Shown here one piece after another: positions 1 through 10,489 of a DNA stretch of 49,702 nucleotides. Below the pieces are notes generated by a model, which was given only the letters and a program-made list of their open reading frames with translations, made no database searches and had not been told where the DNA came from. The stretch is from Piscirickettsiaceae bacterium (GTDB taxonomy: Bacteria > Pseudomonadota > Gammaproteobacteria > Nitrosococcales > Methylophagaceae), in NCBI GenBank assembly GCA_024685995.1, contig JAIBDY010000013.1, forward strand, positions 1 through 49,702, given 5' to 3'. Made by a program: the position numbers and the translations under genes. The stretch's first letter is position 1. Every line of letters begins with the position of its first letter.

Positions 1-920
1 GGACGAGGTCGATAAAAAATGCAATACAATTCAAACAAGATAGACTACAAGTTATAGGCAAAACCTACCAACATCGCGTCCCTATTGGACTGCAATATGG
101 TCTTGAGTCAGGCTTAGAAATTCGTCTTAATAATGCGCCGCTAAAAAAACTTTCCGAATTGGCTATTGAGCTACCCCTACAATTTATTCCGGCCAACTGC
201 CACCTTTTTTTTGAACAAGGCCCGAAATACCGTCGTCAGTTACTCGATTGGGGACTGTTTCACGTGGAACCAAGTTTTAATTTTCACTGGCAATCTTATA
301 AAAAAGTAATTCAACAACGTAATAGCGCCATAAGACAATTTAAGAATTCAGCAGAGATTCAATTATGGGATACTCATCTAATCACTCATGGTGAAGTAAT
401 TGATGCTAAACGCCAACAGCGATTAATGGATTTATTAACTGAATTCAAATTAATTTTTCCGCTGCTTTGTCCAGAGTTTGCAGGTGACGAACTGACATTG
501 AAATATAAAAATGGTTGGTCTAAAGTGGTATCGCTACAGCAAGCTATAGCAGATTCGATTGAACGAGATAAAAAGTTGGGCTATACCCGTTCTGGTCCGC
601 ATGCGGCTGATTGGTCATTTAGAGTGAACGGATATGATCCTCAGGAGATATTCTCTCGAGGGCAGCAAAAGTTATTTTATCTAGCATTGTGTATGGCACA
701 GATTAAAACCACTCAAAGAGAAGATAGAGCATCAAGTATTTTGTTGATAGACGATATCAGTTCTGAACTCGACTTGACTCACCAAGAGATCATCTTAAAT
801 ACCTTATGCGAGTTATCAGTTCAAACCTACATTACAAGCACCGATCGCGCTTTAGTGAATGTGATGCAACAAGATAAAGATTATGCAAGGTTTCACGTGA
901 AACACGGCAACATAATATGA
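1..920 (+). CDS. recF: DNA replication and repair protein RecF, 5' end outside the window
   Basis: RecF is a cytoplasmic SMC-like ATPase that helps load RecA at single-strand gaps. The reading frame is open from the left edge (first full codon at base 3), so the N-terminal part with the Walker A motif lies outside; about 305 of roughly 360 residues are present. Visible family traits are a TRS-containing segment near the edge, the signature-like run FSRGQQKL, and the Walker B-like stretch ILLIDDISSELD followed by a short C-terminus. A TTG at 159 is internal and not a start. The next gene is gyrB, as in the usual dnaA-dnaN-recF-gyrB origin-proximal order, so the chromosomal origin probably lies a few kilobases upstream. 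Confidence 0.93.
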   Translation, partial: TRSIKNAIQFKQDRLQVIGKTYQHRVPIGLQYGLESGLEIRLNNAPLKKLSELAIELPLQFIPANCHLFFEQGPKYRRQLLDWGLFHVEPSFNFHWQSYKKVIQQRNSAIRQFKNSAEIQLWDTHLITHGEVIDAKRQQRLMDLLTEFKLIFPLLCPEFAGDELTLKYKNGWSKVVSLQQAIADSIERDKKLGYTRSGPHAADWSFRVNGYDPQEIFSRGQQKLFYLALCMAQIKTTQREDRASSILLIDDISSELDLTHQEIILNTLCELSVQTYITSTDRALVNVMQQDKDYARFHVKHGNII

Positions 921-985
921 ACGAAAGAGACGATTACTATCAACATGACAAGATAAGGCGTAAAATAATAGGTTGAACCCAATAA

Positions 986-3427
<2,442 letters not shown>

Positions 3428-3446
3428 AGCTAAGGTAACAAACATA

Positions 3447-3470
3447 AAAAAGGCCCTTACGGGCCTTTTT
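3447..3470. terminator. Bidirectional rho-independent terminator between gyrB and ndh
   Basis: A perfect 10-bp stem (AAAAAGGCCC and its complement) with a TTAC loop has A and T tracts on both arms. It therefore works for gyrB on the plus strand and for the convergent NADH dehydrogenase gene on the minus strand. Confidence 0.92.
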
Positions 3471-3486
3471 GATGACGATATACGGA

Positions 3487-4806
3487 TTAATGAAGCTTTA
3501 TCTTAGGATGGACACTACGTCGGAATAGGTGGGATAAGGAGAGCATCCCGACTCTAAACAAGCCAAATAAAGCGACTTGATGCATTTTATATAATGACAA
3601 ATACATCATACGGGCTAAAAAGCCCTCAATCATTAAGCTGCCTTTAGACAGATTTCCCATCATATTACCGACAGTACTATAGTTGCCTAAAGAAACCAGT
3701 GAACCATGGTCGTGATAGTGGTAATCAGGGATAGATTTTCCAATCATTCGACGGGCAATGGATTTATAAACTAAAGAAGCCATTTGGTGAGCGGCTTGTG
3801 CTCTTGGGGGAACATTACCTTCATGGCCTTGCCATGCGCAGGCCGCACAATCACCAATTGCATAAATATCGTCATCAAGCGTGGTTTGAAGAGTTTGATT
3901 GACTCTCAGCTGGTTGATACGGTTAGTCTCTAAGCCTAACTCTGCGAGAAAAAGGGGGGCTTTGATACCTGCTGCCCAGACTTTAATGGCGGCGGGGATG
4001 ACTTTGCCACTTTCCGTTTTAATCGCATCAGCGGTGACTTCGACCACACGTTCATTGGTCAAAAGGTTCACGCCAAGTTTGCCGAGTTCAACTTCAGTTG
4101 CAGTAGACAGTTTTTCAGGGAGGCCGGGTAAAACACGATTGGCAGCCTCAATGATACTGATGTGCACATCAGCGGGATGCACCTCATCTAAACCATAAGC
4201 GCTCAATAAATGAGAAACTTCATGTAATTGGGCGCTCAATTCAACGCCGGTCGCACCAGCACCGACAATAGCGATATCGAGTTGACCTGTATCAACGGGA
4301 CGCCCTTGCGTATGAGCGCGTAGATAAGTTTCTAGTAATTGTGCTTGAAAGAGTTCAGCTTGGGCAGTTGTGTCAAGAAATAAACAATGTTCAGCAACGC
4401 CAGTGATACCAAAGTCATGGCTAATGCTACCGACTGCAATTACGAGATAATCATAATCAAAATGACGGCGAGGAATGATTTCCATACCTTCAGCATTACA
4501 GGTCGCTGCAAGGGTGATGGTTTTATGTTCACGATCGAGGCTATCCATTCTGCCTAAGCGGAAGCGAAACCCACTATTCATTGCTTGGCTGAGGTATTCA
4601 ATCTCATCTTGGTGAGAGTCTAAAGTACCTGCGGCAACCTCGTGTAATAAAGGTTTCCAGATATGGGTTTGTTTGCTGTCGACCAAGGTAATCTCGGCTT
4701 TGCCCTTTTTTCCCAACTTGCGGCCCAATTTTGTGGCAAGCTCTAAGCCACCTGCACCACCGCCTACGACGATAATTTTAGGGATTGCATTACTCTCCGT
4801 CGCCAT
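3487..4806 (-). CDS. ndh: Type II NADH:quinone oxidoreductase (NDH-2)
   Basis: Single-subunit, non-proton-pumping flavoprotein that passes electrons from NADH to quinone at the inner face of the membrane. The 439-residue product has an N-terminal FAD-binding Rossmann motif (VVGGGAGGLELA), a second NAD-binding dinucleotide fold (VGAGATGVELSAQL), the motif AIGDCAAC, and a C-terminal hydrophobic/amphipathic segment with basic residues typical of membrane anchoring. The ATG at 4806 is chosen over a longer frame start at 4845 because TTGGAG lies about nine bases upstream and the Rossmann motif then begins close to the N-terminus. The gene is divergent from the C1-cofactor operon and shares a 150-bp promoter region with it. 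Confidence 0.9.
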   Translation of the reverse strand: MATESNAIPKIIVVGGGAGGLELATKLGRKLGKKGKAEITLVDSKQTHIWKPLLHEVAAGTLDSHQDEIEYLSQAMNSGFRFRLGRMDSLDREHKTITLAATCNAEGMEIIPRRHFDYDYLVIAVGSISHDFGITGVAEHCLFLDTTAQAELFQAQLLETYLRAHTQGRPVDTGQLDIAIVGAGATGVELSAQLHEVSHLLSAYGLDEVHPADVHISIIEAANRVLPGLPEKLSTATEVELGKLGVNLLTNERVVEVTADAIKTESGKVIPAAIKVWAAGIKAPLFLAELGLETNRINQLRVNQTLQTTLDDDIYAIGDCAACAWQGHEGNVPPRAQAAHQMASLVYKSIARRMIGKSIPDYHYHDHGSLVSLGNYSTVGNMMGNLSKGSLMIEGFLARMMYLSLYKMHQVALFGLFRVGMLSLSHLFRRSVHPKIKLH

Positions 4807-4956
4807 TGTCCAAAACTCCAAAATAAATAAAGAACCATCATACACGTAATTATACGTATATAGTCAAATTAAAATATCGATAATTTTTTACTCTAGCATA
4901 AGAGTCTGTCAGACTTACTAGAGGATTATCCAGTTCAGCAAAGGTTTTGATGACAA
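4807..4956. promoter_or_regulatory. Divergent promoter region between ndh and the pterin/furan cofactor operon
   Basis: AT-rich 150-bp spacer. It contains the palindrome TATACGTATA at 4851-4860; its 8-bp core ATACGTAT also occurs in the two array promoters at 8674-8681 and 10667-10674. No clear -35/-10 pair was assigned. The regulatory meaning of the shared octamer is speculative. Confidence 0.4.
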
Positions 4957-5535
4957 ATGCAGGCACGACCAGACAAACCACGATTAGCATGGGCAGTGAC
5001 CGGTTCAGGGCATTACCTAGAAGAATGTTTAGAGATCATTCGTGATCTTGACGATGTTGATATCTTTTACAGCCGCGCAGGGGAAGAAGTGGTCCGAATG
5101 TATGGCCACGATCCCAAAGGGATTAATCATAAGGGGCGGGTCTATCGTGATCGAGCGGCAAGCTCACCCCCTGTAGGGTTGTTTTATCGCGGAGACTATC
5201 ATTCATTAGTAGTCGCACCGGCAACGTCAAATACGGTCGCTAAGATGGTCTTGGGCTTGTCTGACAGCTTGGTGACCAATGTGTATGCCCAAGCGGGAAA
5301 GTGTCGTATCCCCAGCATTATTTTAGCTTGTGATACTGAGCAAGAAATAGATACCCCTGCTCCAGATCGGATCGTACGGGTTTGGCCGCGCGAGATTGAC
5401 TTAGCGCATACGCATAAATTGCGTTCATACGAGGCCACAACAGTTGTTGAAAACCCAGAAAAATTATTAGCAGCGATAAAAGTACGCTTAGAAGAAGTTA
5501 ATCAGCAAGCGATTGATGTGGCTGAGACAAGGTAA
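4957..5535 (+). CDS. DmrB-like flavoprotein (dihydromethanopterin reductase family)
   Basis: Predicted FMN-binding protein of the HFCD (flavin-dependent Cys decarboxylase) fold, resembling bacterial and archaeal DmrB. In that family the enzyme reduces dihydromethanopterin to tetrahydromethanopterin. The 192-residue product opens with a beta strand and the loop TGSGHYLEE, and has the conserved stretch VVAPATSNTVAKMVLGLSDS seen in HFCD flavoproteins. No iron-sulfur cysteine cluster is evident. It heads a tight operon (3 bp to the next gene) with three further genes typical of tetrahydromethanopterin/methanofuran-type cofactor synthesis in methylotrophs, which supports the role. The upstream AAGG is rather far from the ATG. 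Exact substrate is inferred from family and context. Confidence 0.8.
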   Translation: MQARPDKPRLAWAVTGSGHYLEECLEIIRDLDDVDIFYSRAGEEVVRMYGHDPKGINHKGRVYRDRAASSPPVGLFYRGDYHSLVVAPATSNTVAKMVLGLSDSLVTNVYAQAGKCRIPSIILACDTEQEIDTPAPDRIVRVWPREIDLAHTHKLRSYEATTVVENPEKLLAAIKVRLEEVNQQAIDVAETR

Positions 5536-5538
5536 ATC

Positions 5539-6954
5539 ATGGCCGACAAACTGTTATTTTTAACAGGTAAACTCGCTAAACCTAGTCTTGAAAAGGTCTT
5601 AGGCGAAATGGCACCGTTACCTTTTGATTATCATATTCACGAATTAGGCTTATCGGTGGCGGCCTTAATGACGGATAAAATGATAGCGCGCCGTTTAACG
5701 CCAGCACATATCAAGGGTGTTAAAGAAGTGATTGTGCCCGGACGTTGCCGTGGTGATTTGGATGCCTTGAGTAAGGAGTTGGGCATCACGGTGGTACGGG
5801 GTCCAGACGAAGTAAAAGACCTACCTTTGTACTTTGGTCGTGAACGAAAACTGCCCGATTTGAGTCGTTATGAGGTAAATATCTTTGCTGAAATTGTCGA
5901 TGCACCCGAGCGTGATATAGCATCAATTATAGCGCGGGCGAGCTATTACCGTGAAGCGGGCGCGGATGTGATTGATATCGGATGTTTGCCACAAGAAAAG
6001 TTTCCGCATATGGAAGACGCCATTGTGGCCTTGCAAGAAGCGGGTTTTAAAGTCAGCGTCGATTCATTAGACATCGATGATTTGCGTCGCGCTGGAAAGG
6101 CGGGTGCAGACTATCTACTGAGTTTGACAGAGCATAGCTATCATTTGGCGGAAGAGGTTAATGCGGTGCCGATTCTGGTGCCTGCAGAACCCGGATCGTT
6201 AGACTCTCTTGAGCGTGCGATGGAACAGATGGATAAACTGAATCGGCCGTGGATTGCCGATCCCATTTTGGATCCAATTCATTTTGGTTTAACGAATTCT
6301 ATTGTTCGATACCACAAGCTCAGACAACGTTACCCCGAAGCGGACATAATGATGGGGGTCGGTAATCTGACAGAGTTAACCGATGCCGACACCAACGGCA
6401 TTAATGCCATGTTATTTGGTATCATTTCCGAGTTGGGCATAAATAATGTTTTGGCCACAGAAGTTAGTCCACATGCGCGGCGGGCAATTAAAGAGGCTGA
6501 TGTCGCGCGCCGTATGATGTATGCAGCGAAAGCGGACAGTAGCTTGCCGCGCGATTTTACGGCCGATTTATTGGTGGCACATGAACGACGACCTTTTCCC
6601 GATAGTGCAGAAGAAATCACCGACTTAGCATTGAATATTAAAGATCCCAACTATCGCATCAAGGTCGCAGAACAAGGCATTTATATGTTTAATCGGGATG
6701 GTTTGATGCAAGATACCGATCCTTTTGCATTCTATCCACAACTTAATTTAAAAGACGACGTGGGCCATGCCTTTTATTTAGGGGCGGAGCTCGCGAGGGC
6801 GCAAGTGGCTTGGCAGTTGGGCAAACGCTATAATCAAGACGAAGAATTACAATGGGGCTGTGCGACGGTAGGCGAAGTAGAAGATTTAACGCAGCAAAAA
6901 CAACAAGGTACAACAATGACAACAGGAAAAAAATGTGGCCCAATTAAATCATAA
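5539..6954 (+). CDS. Dihydropteroate synthase-like protein of C1-cofactor clusters
   Basis: 471-residue protein of the archaeal/methylotroph DHPS-related family (TIGR00284/DUF6513 type). The N-terminal ~120 residues are a separate domain. The rest is a TIM-barrel like dihydropteroate synthase, with segments such as AGADVIDIGCLPQ and VSVDSLDIDDL and the loop RPWIADPILDP. The family is thought to act in assembly of the methanopterin side chain, although its precise reaction is not settled. The start lies 3 bp after the flavoprotein stop, and the last 20 bp overlap the next gene, so the operon is translationally coupled. Confidence 0.82.
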   Translation: MADKLLFLTGKLAKPSLEKVLGEMAPLPFDYHIHELGLSVAALMTDKMIARRLTPAHIKGVKEVIVPGRCRGDLDALSKELGITVVRGPDEVKDLPLYFGRERKLPDLSRYEVNIFAEIVDAPERDIASIIARASYYREAGADVIDIGCLPQEKFPHMEDAIVALQEAGFKVSVDSLDIDDLRRAGKAGADYLLSLTEHSYHLAEEVNAVPILVPAEPGSLDSLERAMEQMDKLNRPWIADPILDPIHFGLTNSIVRYHKLRQRYPEADIMMGVGNLTELTDADTNGINAMLFGIISELGINNVLATEVSPHARRAIKEADVARRMMYAAKADSSLPRDFTADLLVAHERRPFPDSAEEITDLALNIKDPNYRIKVAEQGIYMFNRDGLMQDTDPFAFYPQLNLKDDVGHAFYLGAELARAQVAWQLGKRYNQDEELQWGCATVGEVEDLTQQKQQGTTMTTGKKCGPIKS

Positions 6955-7519
6955 AATTGATGAAGTCATTGTCACGACCTTGTCTGAGCAAGGTGAGGCA
7001 CATTCTGCGCCGATGGGCATTAGCTATATTGACGAACAGGTTTTGATCCAGCCTTTCAAACCCTCATCAACCTATGACAATTTAAAGCGCCATCGACACT
7101 GTACGATCAATTATATTGATGATGTGCGTGTCTTTGCTGGTGCGTTAACAGGGCGGCGATCCTGGCCGACTTTACCTTGTGAAAAGATTGAGGGTGAATA
7201 CCTTGAACAAGCTTTAGCGCACGCTGAGCTGGACATTATCCTGTTTGAAGATAAGGATCCACGCGCGCGATTCACCGGTCGCATTATTCATGAAGTGACT
7301 CATGCGCCGTTCCGTGGCTTTAACCGAGCCCAAAATGCGGTGATTGAAGCGGCTGTGCTGACCAGCCGTCTTAATATGTTGCCAAAGGCAAAAGTGCAAC
7401 AAGAGATCAATTACCTACGGATCGCCATTGAAAAAACGGCGGGAGAACGTGAGCGTGAAGCGTGGGGTTGGTTGATGGATAAAATTGAAGACCAAGGTAT
7501 TGAATTAACCTATGACTAA
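6935..7519 (+). CDS. DUF447 family protein of the methanopterin cluster
   Basis: 194-residue protein of the DUF447 family, whose members probably adopt an FMN-binding split-barrel fold and co-occur with tetrahydromethanopterin genes in archaea and methylotrophic bacteria. Recognisable features are an N-terminal strand pattern (VIVTTLSEQGEAHSAPMGI), a central NYIDDVRVFAGAL segment, and a C-terminal helix with FNRAQNAVIEAAVLTSRL. The start is a GTG at 6935 preceded by AGGAA, inside the 3' end of the DHPS-like gene. Function is unproven; the context argues for a cofactor-biosynthesis or maturation step. Confidence 0.78.
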   Translation: MAQLNHKIDEVIVTTLSEQGEAHSAPMGISYIDEQVLIQPFKPSSTYDNLKRHRHCTINYIDDVRVFAGALTGRRSWPTLPCEKIEGEYLEQALAHAELDIILFEDKDPRARFTGRIIHEVTHAPFRGFNRAQNAVIEAAVLTSRLNMLPKAKVQQEINYLRIAIEKTAGEREREAWGWLMDKIEDQGIELTYD

Positions 7520-8234
7520 ATGGTTAGCTAGCGTGCAATCGCTACAAGAGGCTCAAACACTACTCCCTGTTCTGCCAGATATCCTTGATATAAAAAACCC
7601 TTCACAGGGCGCGTTAGGGGCCTTAGATATCATTACTATCGCTCAGATCGTGCGCTTAGTGTCGACACACTGCCAAACTAGCGCAACGATTGGTGACTTG
7701 CCAATGCAAGCGGATATCCTTAATCCAGCTATATCGGCGATGGCAACATCGGGAGTGGACTATGTCAAAGTAGGCTTATTCCCCGATCCAAACTTGACCA
7801 AGTGTATTGCCGCGATGGCCAATACTATCCAGCAACTTTCGGTGCCGGTCATCGCGGTATTGTTTGCCGACCAAATGCCGGAACAGGCGGTGATGGCGCT
7901 ATTAAAGGAAAGTGGTTTTGAAGGTGTCATGGTCGATACCGCGATCAAAGATGGTCGTCATTTACAACATTATTGGGGACTACAACAGCTTCGTGCATTT
8001 ATCAATGAAGCGGAACACTATGGCCTATTATGTGGTTTAGCGGGGGCACTGCGTTATGAGGATATTGCTGACCTTCAATGTTTAGGGGCTGATTATTTGG
8101 GGTTCCGAAGTGCCTTATGTCAGAACCGCAAACGGACCAATACCTTACAAGTCGATCTCGCCCTGCAAATTCAACAGGCAATGTTGAGTGAAGATGATTT
8201 AAAAGACGACGTCAAACTGCTTCAAAAAGGCTAA
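7512..8234 (+). CDS. mfnB: (5-formylfuran-3-yl)methyl phosphate synthase (MfnB, DUF556)
   Basis: MfnB condenses two glyceraldehyde-3-phosphate molecules into the furan precursor of methanofuran, or of its bacterial analogue used by formyltransferase/hydrolase. The 240-residue TIM-barrel protein shows the family motif DIKNPSQGALGA around residues 26-37; Lys28 sits where the family has its Schiff-base lysine. Later signatures are VDYVKVGLF and LCGLAGALRYEDI. The ATG overlaps the preceding stop by 8 bp. This is the last gene of the four-gene cluster, so the organism probably runs the tetrahydromethanopterin-linked formaldehyde oxidation pathway; the core pathway genes (fae, mch, fhc) are not in the window. 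Confidence 0.85.
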   Translation: MTKWLASVQSLQEAQTLLPVLPDILDIKNPSQGALGALDIITIAQIVRLVSTHCQTSATIGDLPMQADILNPAISAMATSGVDYVKVGLFPDPNLTKCIAAMANTIQQLSVPVIAVLFADQMPEQAVMALLKESGFEGVMVDTAIKDGRHLQHYWGLQQLRAFINEAEHYGLLCGLAGALRYEDIADLQCLGADYLGFRSALCQNRKRTNTLQVDLALQIQQAMLSEDDLKDDVKLLQKG

Positions 8235-8420
8235 CGCTGTCGCCAGCCATAGAGGCACACCAAGCATGATAAACAGCAAAACCAATGCTATCAGATAGGA
8301 CGTTGTGCCAGATGACCACAATAGGCAGCTTATGTAAAAAGTGCGGTGTAGGCTGGGACAATAATAAGCGACTATCCCATAACCGTATCTGAGTTGCGGT
8401 ATCGCCCTAAACCGTTTTCA
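8199..8420 (-). other. Antisense open frame ending in a hydrophobic helix, possible gene relic
   Basis: Within and just beyond the mfnB 3' end, the minus strand is open from a TGA near 8420 to a TAA at 8199-8201. Its C-terminal part would encode a convincing transmembrane stretch (YLIALVLLFIMLGVPLWL) and then FLKQFDVVF. There is no ATG in a suitable place (only a TTG before WSSGTTS) and no ribosome site. It may be the remnant of a small membrane-protein gene or chance. Confidence 0.15.
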
Positions 8421-8495
8421 TGTTGCGGCAAGAGGGAACGAAAACTGAACTTGCTTGACGGAACGTTAATATGGCATTTGATGTCGATTAAGTCC

Positions 8496-8692
8496 AATAA
8501 CCCAGCGGAACAGTCGACAATTATGCAGGCAGAGATTGGGCCTGTTGATATAAAAAACGGCAAAAAACAGTGAAAAACCCACAAAAATACTAGGGTTAAA
8601 AGTCGCGCGTTTTCAATAGCTTAAATAAAGACACTATTTGCAAGGTTAAAAGCACGCACCAAAAGTAGTGTTAATACGTATAGTGACAAAGA
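8496..8692 (+). repeat. Diverged direct repeat of about 190 bp, copy 1
   Basis: This block is related to the one at 10490-10685 through three conserved islands in the same order and spacing: AATAACCCAGCGGAA, ACCCACAAAAATACTAGGG, and GTGTTAATACGTATAG. The intervening sequence has diverged. It represents a duplicated promoter, not a mobile element. Confidence 0.7.
8568..8692 (+). promoter_or_regulatory. Phased operator-like array, copy 1 (25-bp period)
   Basis: TTAA cores begin at 8596, 8621, 8646 and 8671, exactly 25 bp apart. They sit in the contexts GGGTTAAAA, AGCTTAAAT, AGGTTAAAA and GTGTTAATA; a weaker TGAA sits at 8571, one period earlier. The rest of each 25-mer varies, so this is not a simple tandem duplication. 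The last unit runs into TACGTATAG, which could contain a -10 element. The same spacing and core recur before the first GST-like gene. Confidence 0.65.
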
Positions 8693-8783
8693 AAGCCTCA
8701 ACAGTAAGTTTGTCCCCGGCTACAGAGATGGCACGCGGTGACCTAAGTAGACGTTTTTTACTTACTTTGTGGAGGAAGAGTTA

Positions 8784-9959
8784 ATGAGTAAACTAATCAT
8801 TAATTTAAGATATTTTTTGACGCCGATGCTGATTGTCGTCGCAATGCTAGGCATTTTATATGGTGGAATTTATTCGTGGTTAGGGGTAGCCATGTTTGCG
8901 TTAGCCATTGTCTTAGACTGGACAACCAGTCTATTACCAATGAAATTAGATCCTGCAGGTGTGGATGATAATGGCGAATTGAACGGGGTGCCATGGCTAT
9001 TAAATGCCATGATGTATATCCAATATCCTATTTTTGTTTTATTGCAGCTATCGTTAGTCTGGCGTGTTTCAGAATATGCCGCTGGCGTACCGATTGGGAC
9101 AATGGACGTCATGGGGATCACGATTCACAGTGGTATTTCCGGTGTCAACTTGATTGGTGCGGCCATTTCAAATGGTATGTTCATGGGACTGGGCATTATG
9201 TTTGGACATGAGCTTTCTCATACTAAAGGCGCTACGTTTATTTTGTCTCGCTGGATGATGGCGTTAAGCGGTATTGCCCATTTCTGTTATGCCCATGTCT
9301 ACAATCATCACCTTGAATTGGCGCATGAAGATGATCCTGCTACATGTCCGCGTGGACGTAATATCTACAAGCATTTCTTATTGTCTCATTTTGGACAATC
9401 TCGTTTTTTATACAAAATGGAAAAAGCACGTTTGGCTCGGATGGAGACGCCGTTTATTTCGGTTAAGAATCGTTGGTTGCGTGGTTATGCAATGAGCTTA
9501 CCAACGGTATTCTTGTTTTGGTACTTTGGTGGTTGGGCTGGTTTGGGCGTTATGGGGATTGCATGGACGATTTCTGCTTTTGAATTAGAAGTACTTAACT
9601 TCCTAGAGCATTACGGCTTAATCCGTGAAAAAGGCCAGCCGATCGAATATCGCCATTCATGGGATGTTGGTGAGTCGCCATTCACCCAAATTGGTTTTAT
9701 CGAAATTGGTCGTCAAGGCGATCATCACGACCGTGGCGAAACCCATTTTTGGGAATTAGAAGAGGTGGGCTCACCTGATACTGGTATTGGTTATTATGCG
9801 ATGTTTTCAATGTTGTTGATACCACCTGTGTGGGAAGCATTTATCAAACCGCATTTAGCAAAATGGGATCAAGAAATGGCATCCGAAGGTGAACGTGCGA
9901 TTGCGGAACGGATGAATAAGCAAGCGGGTTGGAACGGCATGCCGTCACTAACACAATAA
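8784..9959 (+). CDS. AlkB-like integral-membrane diiron hydroxylase with a variant third histidine box
   Basis: 391-residue membrane protein of the AlkB/XylM family, which hydroxylates alkyl or methyl groups using O2 and electrons from rubredoxin or a reductase. Several transmembrane helices surround the histidine boxes HELSH (142-146) and HVYNHH (171-176), and the AlkB-diagnostic NFLEHYGLIRE (272-282) and RHSWD (290-294). The last box, normally RHSDHH, reads RQGDHH (310-315), so its first histidine is Gln; an additional His321 follows nearby. The true start is the ATG at 8784, not the GTG at 8769, because the latter overlaps the ribosome site. No rubredoxin or reductase gene is nearby. The substrate cannot be named from sequence; linear alkane is only one possibility. 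Confidence 0.8.
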   Translation: MSKLIINLRYFLTPMLIVVAMLGILYGGIYSWLGVAMFALAIVLDWTTSLLPMKLDPAGVDDNGELNGVPWLLNAMMYIQYPIFVLLQLSLVWRVSEYAAGVPIGTMDVMGITIHSGISGVNLIGAAISNGMFMGLGIMFGHELSHTKGATFILSRWMMALSGIAHFCYAHVYNHHLELAHEDDPATCPRGRNIYKHFLLSHFGQSRFLYKMEKARLARMETPFISVKNRWLRGYAMSLPTVFLFWYFGGWAGLGVMGIAWTISAFELEVLNFLEHYGLIREKGQPIEYRHSWDVGESPFTQIGFIEIGRQGDHHDRGETHFWELEEVGSPDTGIGYYAMFSMLLIPPVWEAFIKPHLAKWDQEMASEGERAIAERMNKQAGWNGMPSLTQ

Positions 9960-10050
9960 CGATAAAATCAATAAGGTTACCAGGACTATACATGTCCGTG
10001 CATGAGGGCATTGATAGTTCTAGTGACACAAAATGTAAGAGGAGAAAGAG

Positions 10051-10254
10051 ATGAGTTCATTTAAAGGTTTTTTAGCGATTGTGGTGTGGACAAGCATCGT
10101 GGCTTTTGTGGCTACTGAGTTAAATATCGGCGCCCATCATACGGATCCAGTGTGGGCATTAGGAACAGCCATAGCTTTTTTAATTTGGCTTGTTAGTGCC
10201 GTTGCAATGTTTTTTGGCGTCGCAGGTGATGACCCATTCAAATGGGAAAAATAA
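10051..10254 (+). CDS. Small two-helix membrane protein downstream of the hydroxylase
   Basis: 67-residue protein I do not recognise. Two hydrophobic segments (about residues 5-24 and 33-56) are separated by a short loop with His-His (NIGAHHTDP), and the tail is polar (GDDPFKWEK). The ribosome site AGAGGAGAAAGAG is strong. It lies 91 bp after the AlkB-like gene with no terminator between, and a long hairpin follows, so the two form a transcription unit. It may be an accessory or stabilising subunit of the hydroxylase; that is inference from position only. Confidence 0.7.
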   Translation: MSSFKGFLAIVVWTSIVAFVATELNIGAHHTDPVWALGTAIAFLIWLVSAVAMFFGVAGDDPFKWEK

Positions 10255-10280
10255 TTATCAACACTTAGCAGGACATCAAG

Positions 10281-10320
10281 TTTTGATCTCAGGAGCCTGC
10301 GTGGTTTCCTGAGATCAAAA
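10281..10320. terminator. Long perfect hairpin after the hydroxylase unit
   Basis: A 14-bp perfect stem (TTTTGATCTCAGGA and its complement) has a 12-base loop. The stem base is A/T rich, but no separate T run follows the 3' arm, so termination would use the stem-encoded A/U pairs. It ends the two-gene hydroxylase transcript. Confidence 0.65.
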
Positions 10321-10489
10321 AGCTTTGAAGCAATACCATCTATATATAGAGTCAATCTCACGCCTAGCTAATCGTGGTTAGCGACCCAAATCCTCTCCTC
10401 CCGCCACCGACAGACTCTTATCCGACACACGTATCATAACGGCTGAATAATATCGGCAAGTTTTAGCTAGCTTATTGTTTGTAAACGAG

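Larger units (their letters stand above)
8235..8783 (+). promoter_or_regulatory. 549-bp intergenic region and promoter upstream of the AlkB-like gene
   Basis: The first ~260 bp show no supported gene or terminator for mfnB. From about 8496 the region resembles the one upstream of the first GST-like gene: AATAACCCAGCGGAA at 8496-8510, a 25-bp-periodic array at 8568-8692, and CGCGGTGACCTA at 8734-8745. The final strong ribosome site GGAGGAA at 8771-8777 decides the ATG at 8784. If transcription begins near the end of the array, the leader is about 100 nt. Confidence 0.6.

Noticed and set aside
8312-8392. Small plus-strand zinc-ribbon-like peptide (CKKCGVGWD)
   Set aside because: It is 26 codons long, has no ribosome site, and lies in sequence with no other coding signs; likely chance.
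8568-8692. CRISPR-like periodic array
   Set aside because: Only a short core recurs at 25-bp intervals; there are no identical repeats of 25 bases or more, no unique spacers of the usual length and no cas genes.
8700-8760. Sigma-54 promoter (GATGGCACGC)
   Set aside because: TGGCAC is present, but no TTGC-type -12 element stands at the required spacing, and the second promoter copy lacks it.
8683-8770. Long-range pairing AGTAAG/CTTACT in the hydroxylase leader as a riboswitch
   Set aside because: It is short, interrupted and absent from the paired GST leader; there is not enough to call a structured RNA.
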